A stretch of 64,000 bases of DNA from Poecilobothrus nobilitatus (Eukaryota > Arthropoda > Insecta > Diptera > Dolichopodidae), in the NCBI GenBank assembly GCA_947095535.1, contig OX352774.1, positions 266,015,843 through 266,079,842 on the forward strand, read 5' to 3'. Position 1 is the stretch's first letter; every line of letters begins with the position of its first letter. The translations under genes were made by a program, and so were the position numbers. Under the pieces are notes generated by a model. The model saw only the letters and a program-made list of their open reading frames with translations, was not told the DNA's origin and made no database searches. Below are positions 34,961 to 48,200 of this stretch, piece after piece.

Positions 34961-36539
34961 TTTATACCCGTACGATAGGATCGGGTATAATAAAATTACT
35001 CCTCCGTTTGTAACACCTCGAAATAAGCGAGCTAGATATACCTTCAAAGGTATGGATCGGATCAGAAAAAAATTCTAAGACTTTTGAGCCATGTCCGTCC
35101 GTCCGTCCGTCAGCACGCTAACTCAAAAACTAAGAAAGCTAGAATCTTGAAATTTACACAAAATATTTTGGGAGTAATTTGTAGGTTCCCTATTTTTTTT
35201 GGTTGAGTTTGGACCAAGCCTTAGGGTAGCTCTCGAACACCTAACTTTTAGATCTCCACATTTTTTTTGCAATAGAGTTATGAAATTTTAACTACTGATA
35301 GATCTCACAAAAATATTAATTTTATTTTTAATAACTTTTTTTTGTAGCCCCATTCGTTACGGAGCTACAGCTCCCCAAAGGTTCAAAAAAGCTCTATATT
35401 TAAATTGTTATAGCACAAGTTGTATAAAGTAAATCTTCATTTTGAAAACGCCAAACGATTACTACTTTCATTAGCTTTAAAAGTATATATAAAATAAATA
35501 TATATTTTTGGCATACGGTGTCTTAATTTACCGTTATGCGAAACTCAAATTTTGCAAAATTCTTTAACCCTTCCATCTTCTAAACGGTTAAAGTTGGAAA
35601 TTTGAAATTTTGACAGAAGTTAGATCTTTGAAAATTAGTATGAGTCATTTCAGAAATTTTTTTTGTATCACCCCCCGTTTAGGAGCTGTAAGGGGTCAAA
35701 AACTGAAAATTTCCTATTTTTAAACACCTGTAACTTGAACACCTGTTAAAATTTTTTTGAAGTAATACACAAAAATTAAAGCTCCAACATAATATTTTTA
35801 TTTCTGTTAATAACTGTTTTTAATAATATAGGGTTACTTTATAATTGACGAAAGTGTTACTTGATTTTTTCAAATTTTCTAACAAATTTCTTTAACGATT
35901 TTTTTCCATTTTGTTTTACTCGATAATTTGAATTTGTTGAGGATATAATGCGTAGTACAAAAAAATGTAATTAAATAAACAACATAACGGTTGCTTGAAG
36001 AATTTTTATTTATATGATATTGATATATATACATACTTATATAATATCATGTTTATTTACATATCGTATATGTCACTAGTGAATGAATAATAAGAGTATA
36101 GATGTATATTATATAGCGCCGTATTTACATACACATATGTATTTTATTGTACTTATAAGAAATTATTCTGTCAATGGAATATTTAAATATAATATAATAT
36201 AATATTTAAAATTATATTTACTGTTTTGTACTTAGTAAATTTAATATACATTTACCGCTTAGTATTAAATGGTACTATAGAATATTTGAAAAAGTTTTGG
36301 ATTGATAATCGTTATGTGGAAGGTTAGAATCTGCTTTTGAAGAATGTACATATAAACATATAGTTTGAATATATGTACAACCCATAGTTCTAGAAATTAT
36401 AAAATTCACCCAAATTATTTTAAAATACTAAAATATTAAAAAAATAATATTGTAAGCAGAGTGACAGGCTGTGAACATACTAACGGTTCGTACGGGTATC
36501 TAAGAGTTGACAAAGTCAACTGTATTCTTCCTCGTTTTT
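34961..36539 (+). mobile_element. DINE-1-like element, copy D6 (complete)
   Basis: The 5' terminus ATACCCGTACGA (34964-34975) is matched exactly by the inverted TCGTACGGGTAT at 36488-36499. The first arm also pairs with CGGGTAT at about 34981 as a 5' hairpin. Then come CTCCGTTTGTAACACCTCG, GTCCGTCCGTCCGTCC and GTTACGGAGCTACAGC (near 35356). A perfect 7-bp hairpin (AGTTGAC/GTCAACT, 36505-36521) precedes the end CTTCCTCGTTTTTA. No ORF. It is the best reference copy in the window. Confidence 0.88.
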
Positions 36540-36989
36540 ATATAGTCTTTTGCTTTCAAAGATATTAATAAAGAATAATAAAGAAATGTGTTTACTTAAT
36601 TCCTTATTAATTTTAGTAAATTGTTAAGGCTATTAATGGTTCTTTATAAAATATAATTTTTAATTCTAAATTATTATTATGTTCACAAACGATCATTTTA
36701 TTTTTAATGAAATATTTCTTTCTTCATTACTAAAGAATATCGGTCTCTTATCTGAAAATCATAAAAAATACTTCATTTGACAATGTAGACGCGACATATT
36801 TTTAAAACACATGTTGTCAATTTGTTTATCTATAAATTTTTATGATGGTAGGTAGAAACTGCAATACGGTACTTAAAATTTTACGATAGATACATTTACG
36901 TATTAGAAGTAAATTTATTTAGTTTTTACTTTATTTTAGTGGTTTATCATATTTTTATTTTTTCTACAAACGAAAAAACCTATGATCAT

Positions 36990-39280
36990 TTTGAAGAAAA
37001 TATGATCTGGACTTTTAAAGTGTCTTTGCAATTGGAAAACATGGAAAAATCGTTCTTTGGGTTGGAGTAATGGACCATAATATTGTTGAAATTTGTTTTT
37101 TGCTACATTTCTGCTCTCGCCATATTTTTGATATACATATAGTATTTAACGCTGTTTGCTGTTTCACGAGAAAACGGCACCTTATAAAAGCCTTTTATCA
37201 AAAGATCTGTCTTCAAAAAGTATATTTTATAAACAGAGAAATTGTAGATAGTAAAAAGTGTTAATGAGGAAGAAATGGATTAAGCATAAGGAGATAAAAT
37301 ATGATACCAAAAAAAGATCGTAGTTCAATAAAAAGTATTGATTTTGGTAATAAAGTAGTACATAACCAAATGGAAATCGCTAACAAGCTTAACGATTACT
37401 TTGTTAATAGTGTTGAAATGATCAATGAATCTATACCAGTAAGAAGTTATGTTGATATAATATGTGAAACCAATAAAAGATTTGAATTAAGGAATATAAG
37501 CGTTGATGAATTACAAATAATATGTAAATCTATCAATAAAAAAAAAATTATAGAAAGATGAGTGCCAAAATTGTAGAAGAAAACTACGACTTGCTCAATG
37601 TGATGAAAAATATCAAACGGGGTCATTTAAAAAAACTGGAAGGAATCATTAGTTAGGCCAATTAATATACTGACGGTGGTCGAAAATAATGTGCAATTGC
37701 AACTAGAGGAATATTTAGAGAAAAATAATACGTTAATAAAAACACAGTTTGGTTTTCGCAGAAATCATTCATGTGAAACTGTATTGAATTGGATCATAAC
37801 CAGATGGAAATGTGAAATATTTAGATAAGAAAAAGACAATTTACAGCTAGATTTTTACAGCTTTTTTTTTACAGCTGTTCCTAGATATCAAAAGAGCATT
37901 TGAAATGGTGGAACCGTTTATTTTACTAAGAAAGATAGAAAAGTATGCAATTAAAGAAAAGGAGCTTAAATAGTTTGCACATTACCTATATGGTCGGAGT
38001 CAAAGAACAAGAATTAATGATAATCTGTCAACAAGAACATTTATCAAATTACGAGTTCCGCAAAGATCAATACTAGGTCCTCTACTTTTAATAATTTATA
38101 TCAATGATATTGATGAAGACTTTAGCTTCTGTGAAATTAACTTGTTTGCAGATGATACCCTTGTGTATATTATAGGTGACAATCTACAGGAATGTAAGGA
38201 CAAAATGGAAAATGATTTAATCAAGATGAACAGCTGGTTTGAAATTAATAACCTAACTTAATGTGAAAAAATCAAAGTTTATGACAATTAACCATAATAA
38301 TGAGATAGAATTGAAAATTGGGGTAAATTCGGTAATTTGAAACAGTTAGGAATGAAAAAGAAGTAAAATACCTGAGAGTAAAGGTCTATAGCGAGCTTAA
38401 ATTTAGCCAACATGTCGAATATGTATGTAAAAAGTCTGGCAAAAAAATTGATTTTTTATGAAGAATGCGAAAAAAATTGTCATTGAAAAGTGCAATTAAT
38501 ATATATAATGCTATCGTAAAGCCTCATTATGAATATGGTTCAATCATTTTGTTTCTGGCTAACCAAGGAATAATTAATATATTGCAAAAACTCCAAAATA
38601 AAGTAATGAGAATAATTTTTAAAGTTAGGAGAGACAGCTCTATTTTAATCATGCTGGAAATACTCAAATGACTAAATGTAGAGCAAAGGATCAAGTTCAA
38701 TATGATGTTATTCATTCATAAAGTAAAATATGCAAGAACAACGGATATATTAGCGAATCTAATTCAATATATAGCCTAAACCCAAGCCTACGAGCTGAGA
38801 TATAATCTACATTTTAGATTACCGAGATGTTATAGCAGTGCAGGACAGAACTCATTGATTTACAAGGGGTTTAAATTATTTAATGATCTTCCAAGTCAAC
38901 TTAAAGAGGAAAGTAAAGTACCGCCTTTTAGAAGGGAATGCACGAACATGTTGTATGGATGAAAGTTTTATGTTTTTGGGTGATTTATTTGTTTTTTTAT
39001 TTTTAAATTTTTATGTAGTATTTTAATGGAGTATTATTATTCTTTAGTTCAATACTATTTTAATTAGAAGTAATGTAGGATGTAATATAATATGGCTTAT
39101 ATATAATAAGTTTGTGCCCGTTAATATAGTTTTCATAGTAGTCTATGTTAATTAGTATGTGGAAAGCAATTAACATTAAACGGTTGACGAAATTTCTGGT
39201 TTACATACTGCTTGATTCAATTTTGACATGTTGGAAGTTGAATCAAGTGGCGGTTGTGTATAGTTATATATAATTTTTTT
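36990..39280 (+). mobile_element. Decayed LINE, L-C
   Basis: A third non-LTR element, unlike L-A and L-B in sequence. Coding remnants run from about 37160 (lysine-rich linker) to 38962. The 3' UTR probably extends past a perfect 10-bp hairpin at 39211-39247 (CTTGATTCAA/TTGAATCAAG). No clear endonuclease was read and no poly(A) or target duplication found, so both ends are approximate. Confidence 0.8.
37301..38962 (+). pseudogene. Reverse transcriptase ORF of LINE L-C, many stops
   Basis: An 86-codon piece at 37301-37561 (KVVHNQMEIANKLNDYFVNS, a pre-reverse-transcriptase signature of LINEs) is followed after a gap by VQLQLEEYLEKN and TQFGFRRNHSCET. Motif A reads FLDIKRAFEMVEP near 37890, motif B VPQRSILGPLLLIIYINDI, and motif C FADD (38144-38155) is intact. 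The C-terminal part (38465-38671, YNAIVKPHYEYGS and LQKLQNKVMRII) and LFNDLPSQLKEESK near 38880 complete the protein. At least five in-frame stops or shifts make it dead. Confidence 0.85.
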
Positions 39281-40401
39281 AGTTATTAAAAATGGGTATA
39301 AGTATAAGTTAGGTTTCACCTTCAGATATTATTGTATATTGTTGTTATAAGTATAATTTTAAACTGCAAAATTGATCAGCTTTCCTTTGTAGCGAGCCAA
39401 CATTTATTAGGAGGCAAATTATATGATTAGTGGAGGCAATTGCTAACAACTGGTCTGGTCGCTCAGCAAATTTCAATTTTATTTTGTAATGAATTGTAAA
39501 TTATATAATGAAATGTAATTTAAACACAAATATTAACTATAAGGATTATTTATATTTGAAAAAATTAGAATTTTTTATGCCATATGAAAATAGATGAAAT
39601 ACTAAATTTATTGTTATTAAAAATCTTTTCACGTGACTTTTTCGCTATCGCAAATTAAATTAAGATAAATTGTAAAATATATGAAATGTAAAAGTGACTG
39701 TAAGTTACCTCTTTTTGAAACAGCTTTTGATGAAAGATAGTTTTGAATTATGTATTTTGATGTGTTCAGTAATCTTGTTTAGAGCTAAAATTTCAGTTGA
39801 ATGTATAGTTTTTTTTATAATTAAACGCATTTAAACTTAACTTTAAATTGAAGATCATAGATTTTTATAAAATTTACATAATTACCTTTCTTTAAGGGTG
39901 ACAAAAACAAATACCAGTCACCCACTTTTATAAAAAAAAGTAATGTTATATTTTATATTTTTTATTATCAAAATTTTGCAAAATTATATTTAAAAAAATT
40001 AATTAAATAACTTTTATTAATAAATTATAATAAAAGATTGTGATCATTTTTATGTTTTTGTAAATATTAAAAAAAATATTTATAAATAAAATTAAACAAT
40101 AATATTTATGGATTATAAATTTTTTAAAAATATTAAATTTTATTTGAAACAAAATTAAGCCGAAAATTATATGAAATTGTCAATCATAAAAAAAATTATC
40201 TTATAAAAAATATTAAATAAAATATTTGAAGTTGTAGGATGAATTATTCATATTAATTTTTTTTTTGTGCAAATAAAAATAAAATATTATATGTAATAAT
40301 AAAATATTATGTAATTTTGGAGAGTAATAATTGTTTAATATTGCTGAGAAAATTAAAAAAATATACATAATATTTCTTTTTTAATTTAACAATTTGTTAA
40401 G
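39281..40401. other. AT-rich DNA, no gene seen
   Basis: No element ends or ORF of note between LINE L-C and the foldback. Confidence 0.5.
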
Positions 40402-41055
40402 AAAAAACGAGGAAGAATACAGTTGCCTTTGTCAACTCTTAGATACCCGTACGAACCATTAGTATGTTAACAGCCTGTCACTCTGCTCACAATATTATTT
40501 TTTTAATATTTTAGTATTTTAAAATAATTTGGGTGAATTTTATAATTTCTAGAACTATGAGTTGTATATATATTCAAATATTATATACATATTTGTATGG
40601 GTTGTATATATATTTTATATATATTCAAACTATATATTTATACATTCTTCAAAAGCAGATTTTAACCTTTCACATAACGATTATCAATCCAAAACCAGTA
40701 AATATATCAGTACAAAATAGTAAATATAATTTTAAATATTATATTATATTATATTTAAATATTCCATTGGCAGAATAATTTCTTATAAGTACAATAAAAT
40801 ACATATATGTATGTAAATACGGCGCTATATAATATACATATATACTCTTATCATTCATTCACTAGTGACATATACGATATGTAAATAAAAATGATATTAT
40901 ATAAGTATGTATGTATATCAATATCATATAAATAAAAATTCTTCAAGCAACTTTATGTTATATATTTATTTACATTTTTATGTACTACGCATTATATCCT
41001 CAACAATTTCAAATTATCGAGTAAAACAAAATGGAAAAAATTCGTTTTAAAGAAA
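40402..41055 (-). mobile_element. DINE-1-like 3' half, inverted (copy D4)
   Basis: Reads, on the minus strand, the same 3' half as copy D6: 3' end (40402), hairpin, TCGTACGGGTAT terminus inverse (ATACCCGTACGA at 40443), and interior to about 41055. It forms one arm of a large inverted repeat with 41513-42171. Confidence 0.88.
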
Positions 41056-41082
41056 GATTACTTATTATTATTATTTAAAGAA

Positions 41083-42171
41083 AAGATTACTACTTTTATT
41101 AGCTTTAAAAGTATATATACAATAAATATATGTTTGTGGCATACGGTGTCTTAATTTACCGTTATGCGAAACTAAAATTTTGCAAAATCCTTTAACCCTT
41201 CTATCTTCTAAACGGTTTAATTTGGAAACTTAAAATTTTGACAGAAGTTATATCTTTGAAAATAAGTATGAGTCATTTCAGAAATTTTTTTTGTATCACC
41301 CCCCGTTTAGGAGCTGTAAGGGGTCAAAAACTGAAAATTTCCAATTTTTAAACACCTGTAACTTGAACACCTGTTAAAATTTTTTTGAAGTAATACACAA
41401 AAATTAAAGCTTCAATATTGTACTCTTATTTCTGTTAACAACTTTATTTAATAATATATGGTTACTTTATAATTGACGAAAAAGTTACTTGATTTTTTCA
41501 AATTTTCTAACAAATTTCTTTAAAACGAATTTTTTGCATTTTGTTTTACTCGATAATTTGAAATTGTTGAGGATATAATGCGTAGTACCAAAAAATGTAA
41601 ATAAATAAACAACATAACGGTTGCTTGAAGAATTTTTATTTATATGATATTGATATTTATACATACTTATATAATATCATGTTTATTTACAATATATCGT
41701 ATATGTCACTAGTGAATGAATGATAAGAGTATAGATGTATATTATATAGCGCCGTATTTACATACATATATGTATTTTATTGTACTTATAGAAATTATTC
41801 TGTCAATGGAATATTTAAATATAATATAATATAATATTTAAAATTATATTTATTATTTTGCACTAAGTAAATTTAATATACATTTACCGTTTAGTATTAA
41901 ATGGTACTATAGAATATTTGAAAAAGTTTTGAATTGATAATCGTTATGTGGAAGGTTAGAATTTGCTTTTGAAAAATGTACATATAAACATATAGTTTGA
42001 ATATATGTACAACCCACAGTACTAGAAATTATAAAATTCACCCAAATTATTTTAAAATACTAAAATATTAAAAAAATAATCTTGCAAGCAGATGACAGGC
42101 TGTGAACATACTAACGGTTCGTACGGGTATCTAAGAGTTGACAAAGGCAACTGTATTCTTCCTCGTTTTTA
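41083..42171 (+). mobile_element. DINE-1-like element, copy D5, 5'-truncated
   Basis: It begins in the core (matching D6 from about 35457) and runs to the 3' end with hairpin and CTTCCTCGTTTTT at 42171. Its 3' part (41513-42171) is the inverted partner of 40402-41055. The two 3' ends face outward and the loop is about 460 bp. Confidence 0.88.
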
Positions 42172-43126
42172 TGTCAGGTAAGTTTTTTACGCTATGTGAA
42201 GAAGGAAATTTATTGAATTTCCTCGCTAATTGTTCAATTATATTTGGTCCTGAAATCTGATAGAATCGTCGCTTAAGTAATACTTTCCAATCATTAAAAG
42301 GCTTACGAATTAGTTTTAATATTAATATTTACCTTAAATATCTGTACTTTGAATATCATTAAAATATAAAATATTTATCTTGTTTAAAAATAATTAAATC
42401 CATTTAAATAAGAAAAATTAAGGTCAAATTTATGTAAATAAATATTCAGATTAAGCTGTAGAAAATTTGTGTAGCAAAGAAGTCAGAAGTGAGCATTAAT
42501 ATCTTAAAACTAAAATCAAAGAATTTTATAGGTTAATCAAATATATAGTAGTATTGAAGATTGATAACATAATTTGTGTTTATTTAAAATTTGTTTAAAA
42601 TAATGCTTTGAATACATTTTTACTGCAATTTTATGAGTTTGTATTCGTGGGAAAACATTTTAGGTATAAATAAATTAATTGACGTGAAATTACAGTAACT
42701 CTTGAAATAAGTCTAATACTAACTGGTGTCAAAGTGTATATTTTAAAAGTTTTCTAAAAGTAACATACTTTTAAATAAATATTAGAGAATTAAAATTTTA
42801 CACTGTATTTTAGGTGCTGTTGTATTTTAAATAGTGGAAAGAAAATGCAAAGTTATTATAATTCAGAAAAAAATATCTGTTTTCTTGCAGAATTCCTGAC
42901 AGAGTCAATTTAATAAATTTGAATTTTGTTTTCCAGCAAAAAAAAAATGAAAAAAAAAAAAAAATCAAAATGTTTTAATAATTGTATAGTCGCTAAATCG
43001 CTCAATTTCAATTCAATTATTTCAATTAATATTCTTCAATTGTTATATTTAAATTTTTTAATAGACTTGAACATAATTGAGTTCTGTGTTATCGTGTTTC
43101 GTTAGGATATACCAAATTTTTGTTTG
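42172..43126. other. AT-rich DNA, no gene seen
   Basis: Begins with a perfect CAG|GTAAGT site (see findings). Otherwise no ORF or element. A good acceptor-like tract occurs near 42890. Confidence 0.4.
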
Positions 43127-43938
43127 TTTTTTTTTTTACGAGGATAGGTGGGAATCATCGAAAGACACAATATAGGAATAAAGACGAGCACGAGTCCTCT
43201 ATGAGTGTGTGGGACTTTAACCCACTAAACACCACCACCCTTTATTGAGCAAACAATAGTTATACAATCTTTAGTACTAATGTACTGCCTAGTCAGAGGA
43301 AGTTGACTTAAGGAATGAAAATAGATTTCAAATTGGCAGGCCTATTGTGAACAAAGTTGTTAATATTCACCTTGAATTTTTGCACGTTGTAAATGTAATC
43401 ATCACCAATTCTGGAGAACACATGAGGTGGAAGATGGTTCCACATTCGCGATGTTTGTACCACAAACGAATTTCTATAAGCCGAATTATGCCATCTGGGA
43501 TTTTGAACTATATAGGGATGGGCAGCAGAGGCTCTCCTTGTTTCTCTTTGGAATGCTTTGAGAGGAGGTATCAAACTTTTAATCTCGTTAGAACAAGAAT
43601 CCAATCCTATAACGTATCTATAAAACAGCGTAAGTGTTCCTGTTAGGCGCCGGAGACCGAGTGGAGAGAGCATAGAGGTGACATTGGGATTGTTTATTAG
43701 ACAAATTGCTCTATTTTGCACTTTATCGAGAAATCCTAATATCGTTTTGGAGGCTCGTGCCCAAATTGTGCATTGTACTCCATCTTTGGTCTTATATATG
43801 TTTTATAGATATTTAGGAGATCAGAAGATGAAAAGAAAGCTTTACAACGATACAGAAAACGCATACATCTAGTTGCATATTTAGCTATATCAAAAATATG
43901 ATTGGACCAACTTAATTTTTGATTTAGCTCCATGTCCA
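43127..43938 (-). mobile_element. 5'-truncated LINE, L-B copy 2
   Basis: Same family as 28928-30479, in the opposite direction. The poly(A) is the T run at 43127-43137, preceded (on the minus strand) by CCCACCTATCCTCG. It starts in the thumb domain. I could not find a target-site duplication. Confidence 0.88.
43308..43938 (-). pseudogene. C-terminal reverse transcriptase remnant of LINE L-B copy 2
   Basis: The first block (43939-43736) reads NQKLSWSNHIFDIAKYATRC and LLNIYKTYIRPKMEYN, the thumb and adjoining region. After a frameshift the second block (43721-43308) reads QNRAICLINNPNVTSMLSPL, PPLKAFQRETRRASAAHPYI and SRMWNHLPPHVFSRIGDDYI. These align with copy 1 and show that copy 1 lost TYIRP. 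Polymerase motifs A-C lie upstream of the truncation and are absent. Confidence 0.9.
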
Positions 43939-44043
43939 ATTATCTTTATATTTATATATTTAAAAAAATATATATTTTCGATTTATTTGTTTCCAAATAC
44001 GTATCTAATGATTTAGGAAATATACATGCACTTTTCAATTAAC

Positions 44044-44227
44044 GGAACCTCGGCAGCCTAATGGGTAAGAGCGTATAAAATACGCTGTAAACACCTAGGG
44101 AGTGTGGGTTCGGATTCCACACACGTCGTAAGAGTAATTCCTCTTACGACATGCACAGCCACGCCTGAAAAGGAAAGGCTGTCTAATTTCCTATCCACAT
44201 TTATGTAGCTTAAAGCTTAAAAACAAA
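44044..44227 (+). mobile_element. tRNA-derived SINE, copy C, with target-site duplication
   Basis: The A box reads CAGCCTAATGGG and the B box GGTTCGGATTCC; the hairpin CGTAAGAG/CTCTTACG and the AGGAAAGGCTGTCTAATTTCC tail are kept. TTTCAATTAAC at 44033-44043 and 44228-44238 is a perfect 11-bp target duplication. Confidence 0.92.
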
Positions 44228-44284
44228 TTTCAATTAACTACAATGTAAATTCAATAAGAACACCAAACCTGCTCAATGCTCATA

Positions 44285-44371
44285 GAATGGTTTCACATCC
44301 CGTAATTGAATGGTTTCACATCCCGTAATTGAAGTGGAATGGTTTCACATCCCGTAATTGTGAAACAAAAT
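44285..44371. repeat. Three 23-bp tandem repeats
   Basis: GAATGGTTTCACATCCCGTAATT-type units sit at 44285-44307, 44308-44330 and 44337-44359, with a 6-bp spacer before the third. The last unit pairs GTTTCAC with GTGAAAC just downstream. Confidence 0.9.
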
Positions 44372-44795
44372 TAAGAAAACATTTTGAAACTAAAGATCAA
44401 GCATTTGAAAAAAAGAAAACGAAAAGAAAATTCGGTTGACCTTTGGAAGAAATGACAAAAAAAAAGCTTTTTTACCATAAAGTGTGCAAGTCGCCATATT
44501 ATTATTTATTTATTTGACCAAAATTGCAAATTAATTGGATCAAAAGATAAAGACTTATTTTCTCACTGATGTAGGCGTGACATCATCATATATATTATAC
44601 AGCGTAAATTTACTAGTTAAACAGAATTTAAATTTCAATTCTTTTAAAGTTTTTTCTGATATTTGACTTTATTTTTGCTTTTTTGGATTCTTTGAACTAA
44701 TTTAAAAAACTCTGTTTGACATACTTTCATAATTTAATTAAAAAAACCGCGGCCCGAATTGTTTGTCTCTTTTTTCAGCTGAGTGAACTATGTTC
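44372..44795. other. AT-rich spacer, no gene seen
   Basis: No feature identified. Confidence 0.5.
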
Positions 44796-45297
44796 AAGGG
44801 TATAATAAATTTGCCATTACGTTTGCGACACCTCAAAGGAGTCGAGCTAGATATAGTATCAAAGGTATAGATTGGCTCAGAATCGAATTATGAGTCGATC
44901 AAGCCATGTACGTCGGCCCGTTCATGTACGTCGGTGTAAAAAGATGTCGAATTGCATGCTAACAACTTCTGTAAAATTTGGTTGGGCTAGAACGGTAAGT
45001 TCAGGCTTCTTGCACCTCTTGGAACTTTATGAAGCTAAGCGTCTGAAATCTTACAAAAGATGATCAAGTTTTAGGGTAATAACTTCTGTAAAATTTGGTT
45101 GTGCTGATGCAATAGATTCGGATAGCTGTCATACAACTCCACAATTTACATTAATATATCCCGGTGGTTAACGTCGGTACTAAAATATCAGTAATTTTTT
45201 AAAAGATGATCAAGTTTTATAGAAACAGGATATATTACGTTCATACGGGTATCCCAGAGTTGACACAGTCTACTATACTGCACTCTTCCTCGTTTTA
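44796..45297 (+). mobile_element. DINE-1-like element, short copy D7
   Basis: The 5' part (AAGGGTATAATAAATTTGCC, CACCTCAAAGGAGTCGAGC, GAGTCGATCAAGCCATGTACG) and the 3' end (CATACGGGTATCCCAGAGTTGAC, then CTCTTCCTCGTTTTA) match the family. The interior is two copies of a unit (AACTTCTGTAAAATTTGGTTG) that, inverted, makes up 20455-21280. The ~63-codon frame at 44872 is not a gene. Confidence 0.75.
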
Positions 45298-48200
45298 TTT
45301 AATTTTCATTTAAATTTTTTTAGTTAAAACTTCAAAGAAAATAACATTTTTACAAACAAATCTTTTAATACATCCAAATTCTTAACTATTTTGGTTCCAT
45401 TTTGTTTGGGATCTGCTTTTATTTGAAATATAAAAAAAACAATTCTTAAACCTTTTGTTAAGGGGAAATATTATAGTGAAGAAATGCTGCTTCCAATATT
45501 CACATTAATACATACGTATAACTTAACTATGTATTTTATTAGGCACAATGCTACTGTTTTGCGCAAATTGACTAATGTGCGCGTTATATTACTAAATCCA
45601 TTAGTACAAACTAAACAAAAAAAAAACAAATAAAAAAGAATAATGTTATTTATTCTTATGATTGTTTTTTTTTTTTTTTTAATTTTGTTTTCCTTTTTTT
45701 TGTAAGGTGTAAAATTATGCAAAAGAATCAAAAAAAAGAAAATAGAAAATAAAACTCAAAGGGAAAAAAATTGTTTTTTTAGAAATCCACAATACATTCA
45801 CTTTTTAAAACAAACGACCCATATCAACTTAGGCTTGCGTTAATTGAGCTCCCTGGTTTACACAAGATTTTGTAAAAATTAAATTTTGACACATGATGAT
45901 ATATGATAACTTTATTGGTTTTACCTTTACTTTTAACTTTTTTAACTCTTTCTTGTGCATCTCGTTTGTGCTTTTAGTTTTTTTCCTCGATTTTTTTTTT
46001 TGTATATTACTGCTGCTCTCTTACAACTTAACCAATGGTTACCACATTCAAAAATGCAATAAGTCATTTGATATAAGGGAATATTTTATTAGGAAAATGG
46101 TTATGACAGAAGGTAGATTGTTATTTGGTTTATCATTTTTTTTTTGATTTCAGTGCATCTGCAAAGAAAGAACCTTATAGAAATGAATTGCTGTATAGAA
46201 AACCGTCTTTTTTGATTTTTTTTTTTATATATTTTTATAGTATTTGAAATTGTTACTGTTTTTGGTAAAAGTAAATAACATTTATTTTTTTATGGAAAAT
46301 TGAGAATTAATGCAATTTGAAATGGATGTAATGTATTTTTTTTTTTTGCACTGATTCCAGAAGTTTTAACGTTTTGTTAGGATTTTTGTTGATAGTGTTC
46401 GTATTTTAAATGTTCTTTTTGTCAGATTTCTTTAAAAGAACTAACGACTAAAGGAGTATTTTGGCTTTTTATTTAATTAAATAGTGCTAAAAGTGAAATG
46501 TAATATTGTATACTTGAAAACATTTTGAAAAGTCTTTCTTGAATTTCTAAAAATAAAATGATTTATACAAAAAAAAGTTTATTAGCTATTTGATAAAAGC
46601 ATGCAAATTAGATTTCTTTTAATTCACAAAATCTAACAAAAAAGGAAGCTGTTATCTGCAAGTGATTTGTTTTTGTATTTATTATTGTTTACTAAAATTA
46701 AATTACATTTTTCATCTAAGGCTTTTATGTGAGGAGCTTATTGAATCTCTTTGAATATTACCTTTGTGAACCATTTAAAAGTTTCGTTTGTATAATACTG
46801 AGGTTAGGGTTAAAAATCACTAAATAATTATGGCTAATATTTTTTTTTCGCTTTAACATTAAAATTACGATTTAATATTAAAATTAACTCATTTTTCGTT
46901 ACAAAGAATAGATACTTCCAAAATTTTTTAAATTTGAATACCAATAACCCTTTAAAAACAATTATATCTCTGTATATATATTGAAATAAGTTGAGAAGAG
47001 AATTTGGGATTTGCTACGTTTTATCTTGAAATTCAACACATGCTAAACACTTTTGCAATTTGAAATTCAACTCTTGAAATTCAACGCCAACGTCTGCCAA
47101 ATTATATCGACATAAGATCGATTAATTGCATAAAATGTATTTCTGTTTAAACGTTTTTTAAAGGTTCCGAACTTACGCTGTTAAACATTTTTTGTATTTA
47201 TTTATTTTTTTTTGGAATAAACTACATATTAATTAGTATTGATTAGACACGTATTGTATTTTTTACTCCTGCGGATAAGTTTTAATATGTAACAGGTAAA
47301 ATAATACAATCTAATCAAATAAAGAACATTGCACAAAAAAAAAAATGGTTTCCAAAGTACACATGCAATTTTAAAAATAATATAAAGCAAAGTTAACTTT
47401 GTGTGCAACCCGTGTTACAATGTTTAATATTTGCAAATTTTATGTGTTTTACAGTGTTAAAAATTAACTCTATCCTCTATAAGTGAAATTCTTTGAAATT
47501 CAGTTCATTATTTTAATTTAAAATAAAAGAGTTAAATTAAGAAAGTTATAGTCATTTATATTTTTCACATCCCAGTTCCATCGATTGAACACAAATTATA
47601 TTTAATCTTTTAATCTCTAGATGTATATGTATTTGTTAAAGATTTTGTACCAATACACAGTTTCCTCTTGAGAAAAAGAAACACATTTACTATTGTCTTA
47701 TGTTTATCCTCATTTCTGTCTGTTTTTTTATTTTTATTTTGTTTCCCATCAATACCTTTCCACTCTTGGGTAATTATTCTTTAATCCACCTTGAATTTTT
47801 ACACTTTATGAATTTGAGAAAATTTATTTTTTGTTTTCTTTCTTTTTCTTATCTTTTTAATGCTAGTTAGTCAAACTTAAGCAGGGATGTTGAACTTCTT
47901 AGGCAAAAATTAAATAAATAATAGATTAAAAATTTGTTAATACTCGTGTAGTTTTTTTAATGAAATTTTTTAAATTAACAGGTTGATCTAAAATAAAATA
48001 TTCTATGATAATAGATTACTTTAAAATCTCATTAAATTTTAAAATAACATACAAGGGATAACTTAAAATTAAGTAGTATAACATCTAATACCTTTCAAAT
48101 GTGCTTCGCAAATTTATGTTAAAGTTATATAAAATGTATTTCCGAAAGATATTTGCAAATACCCCGAAAAACAAGGAACAAAAATTGTATGGCTTAGTGC

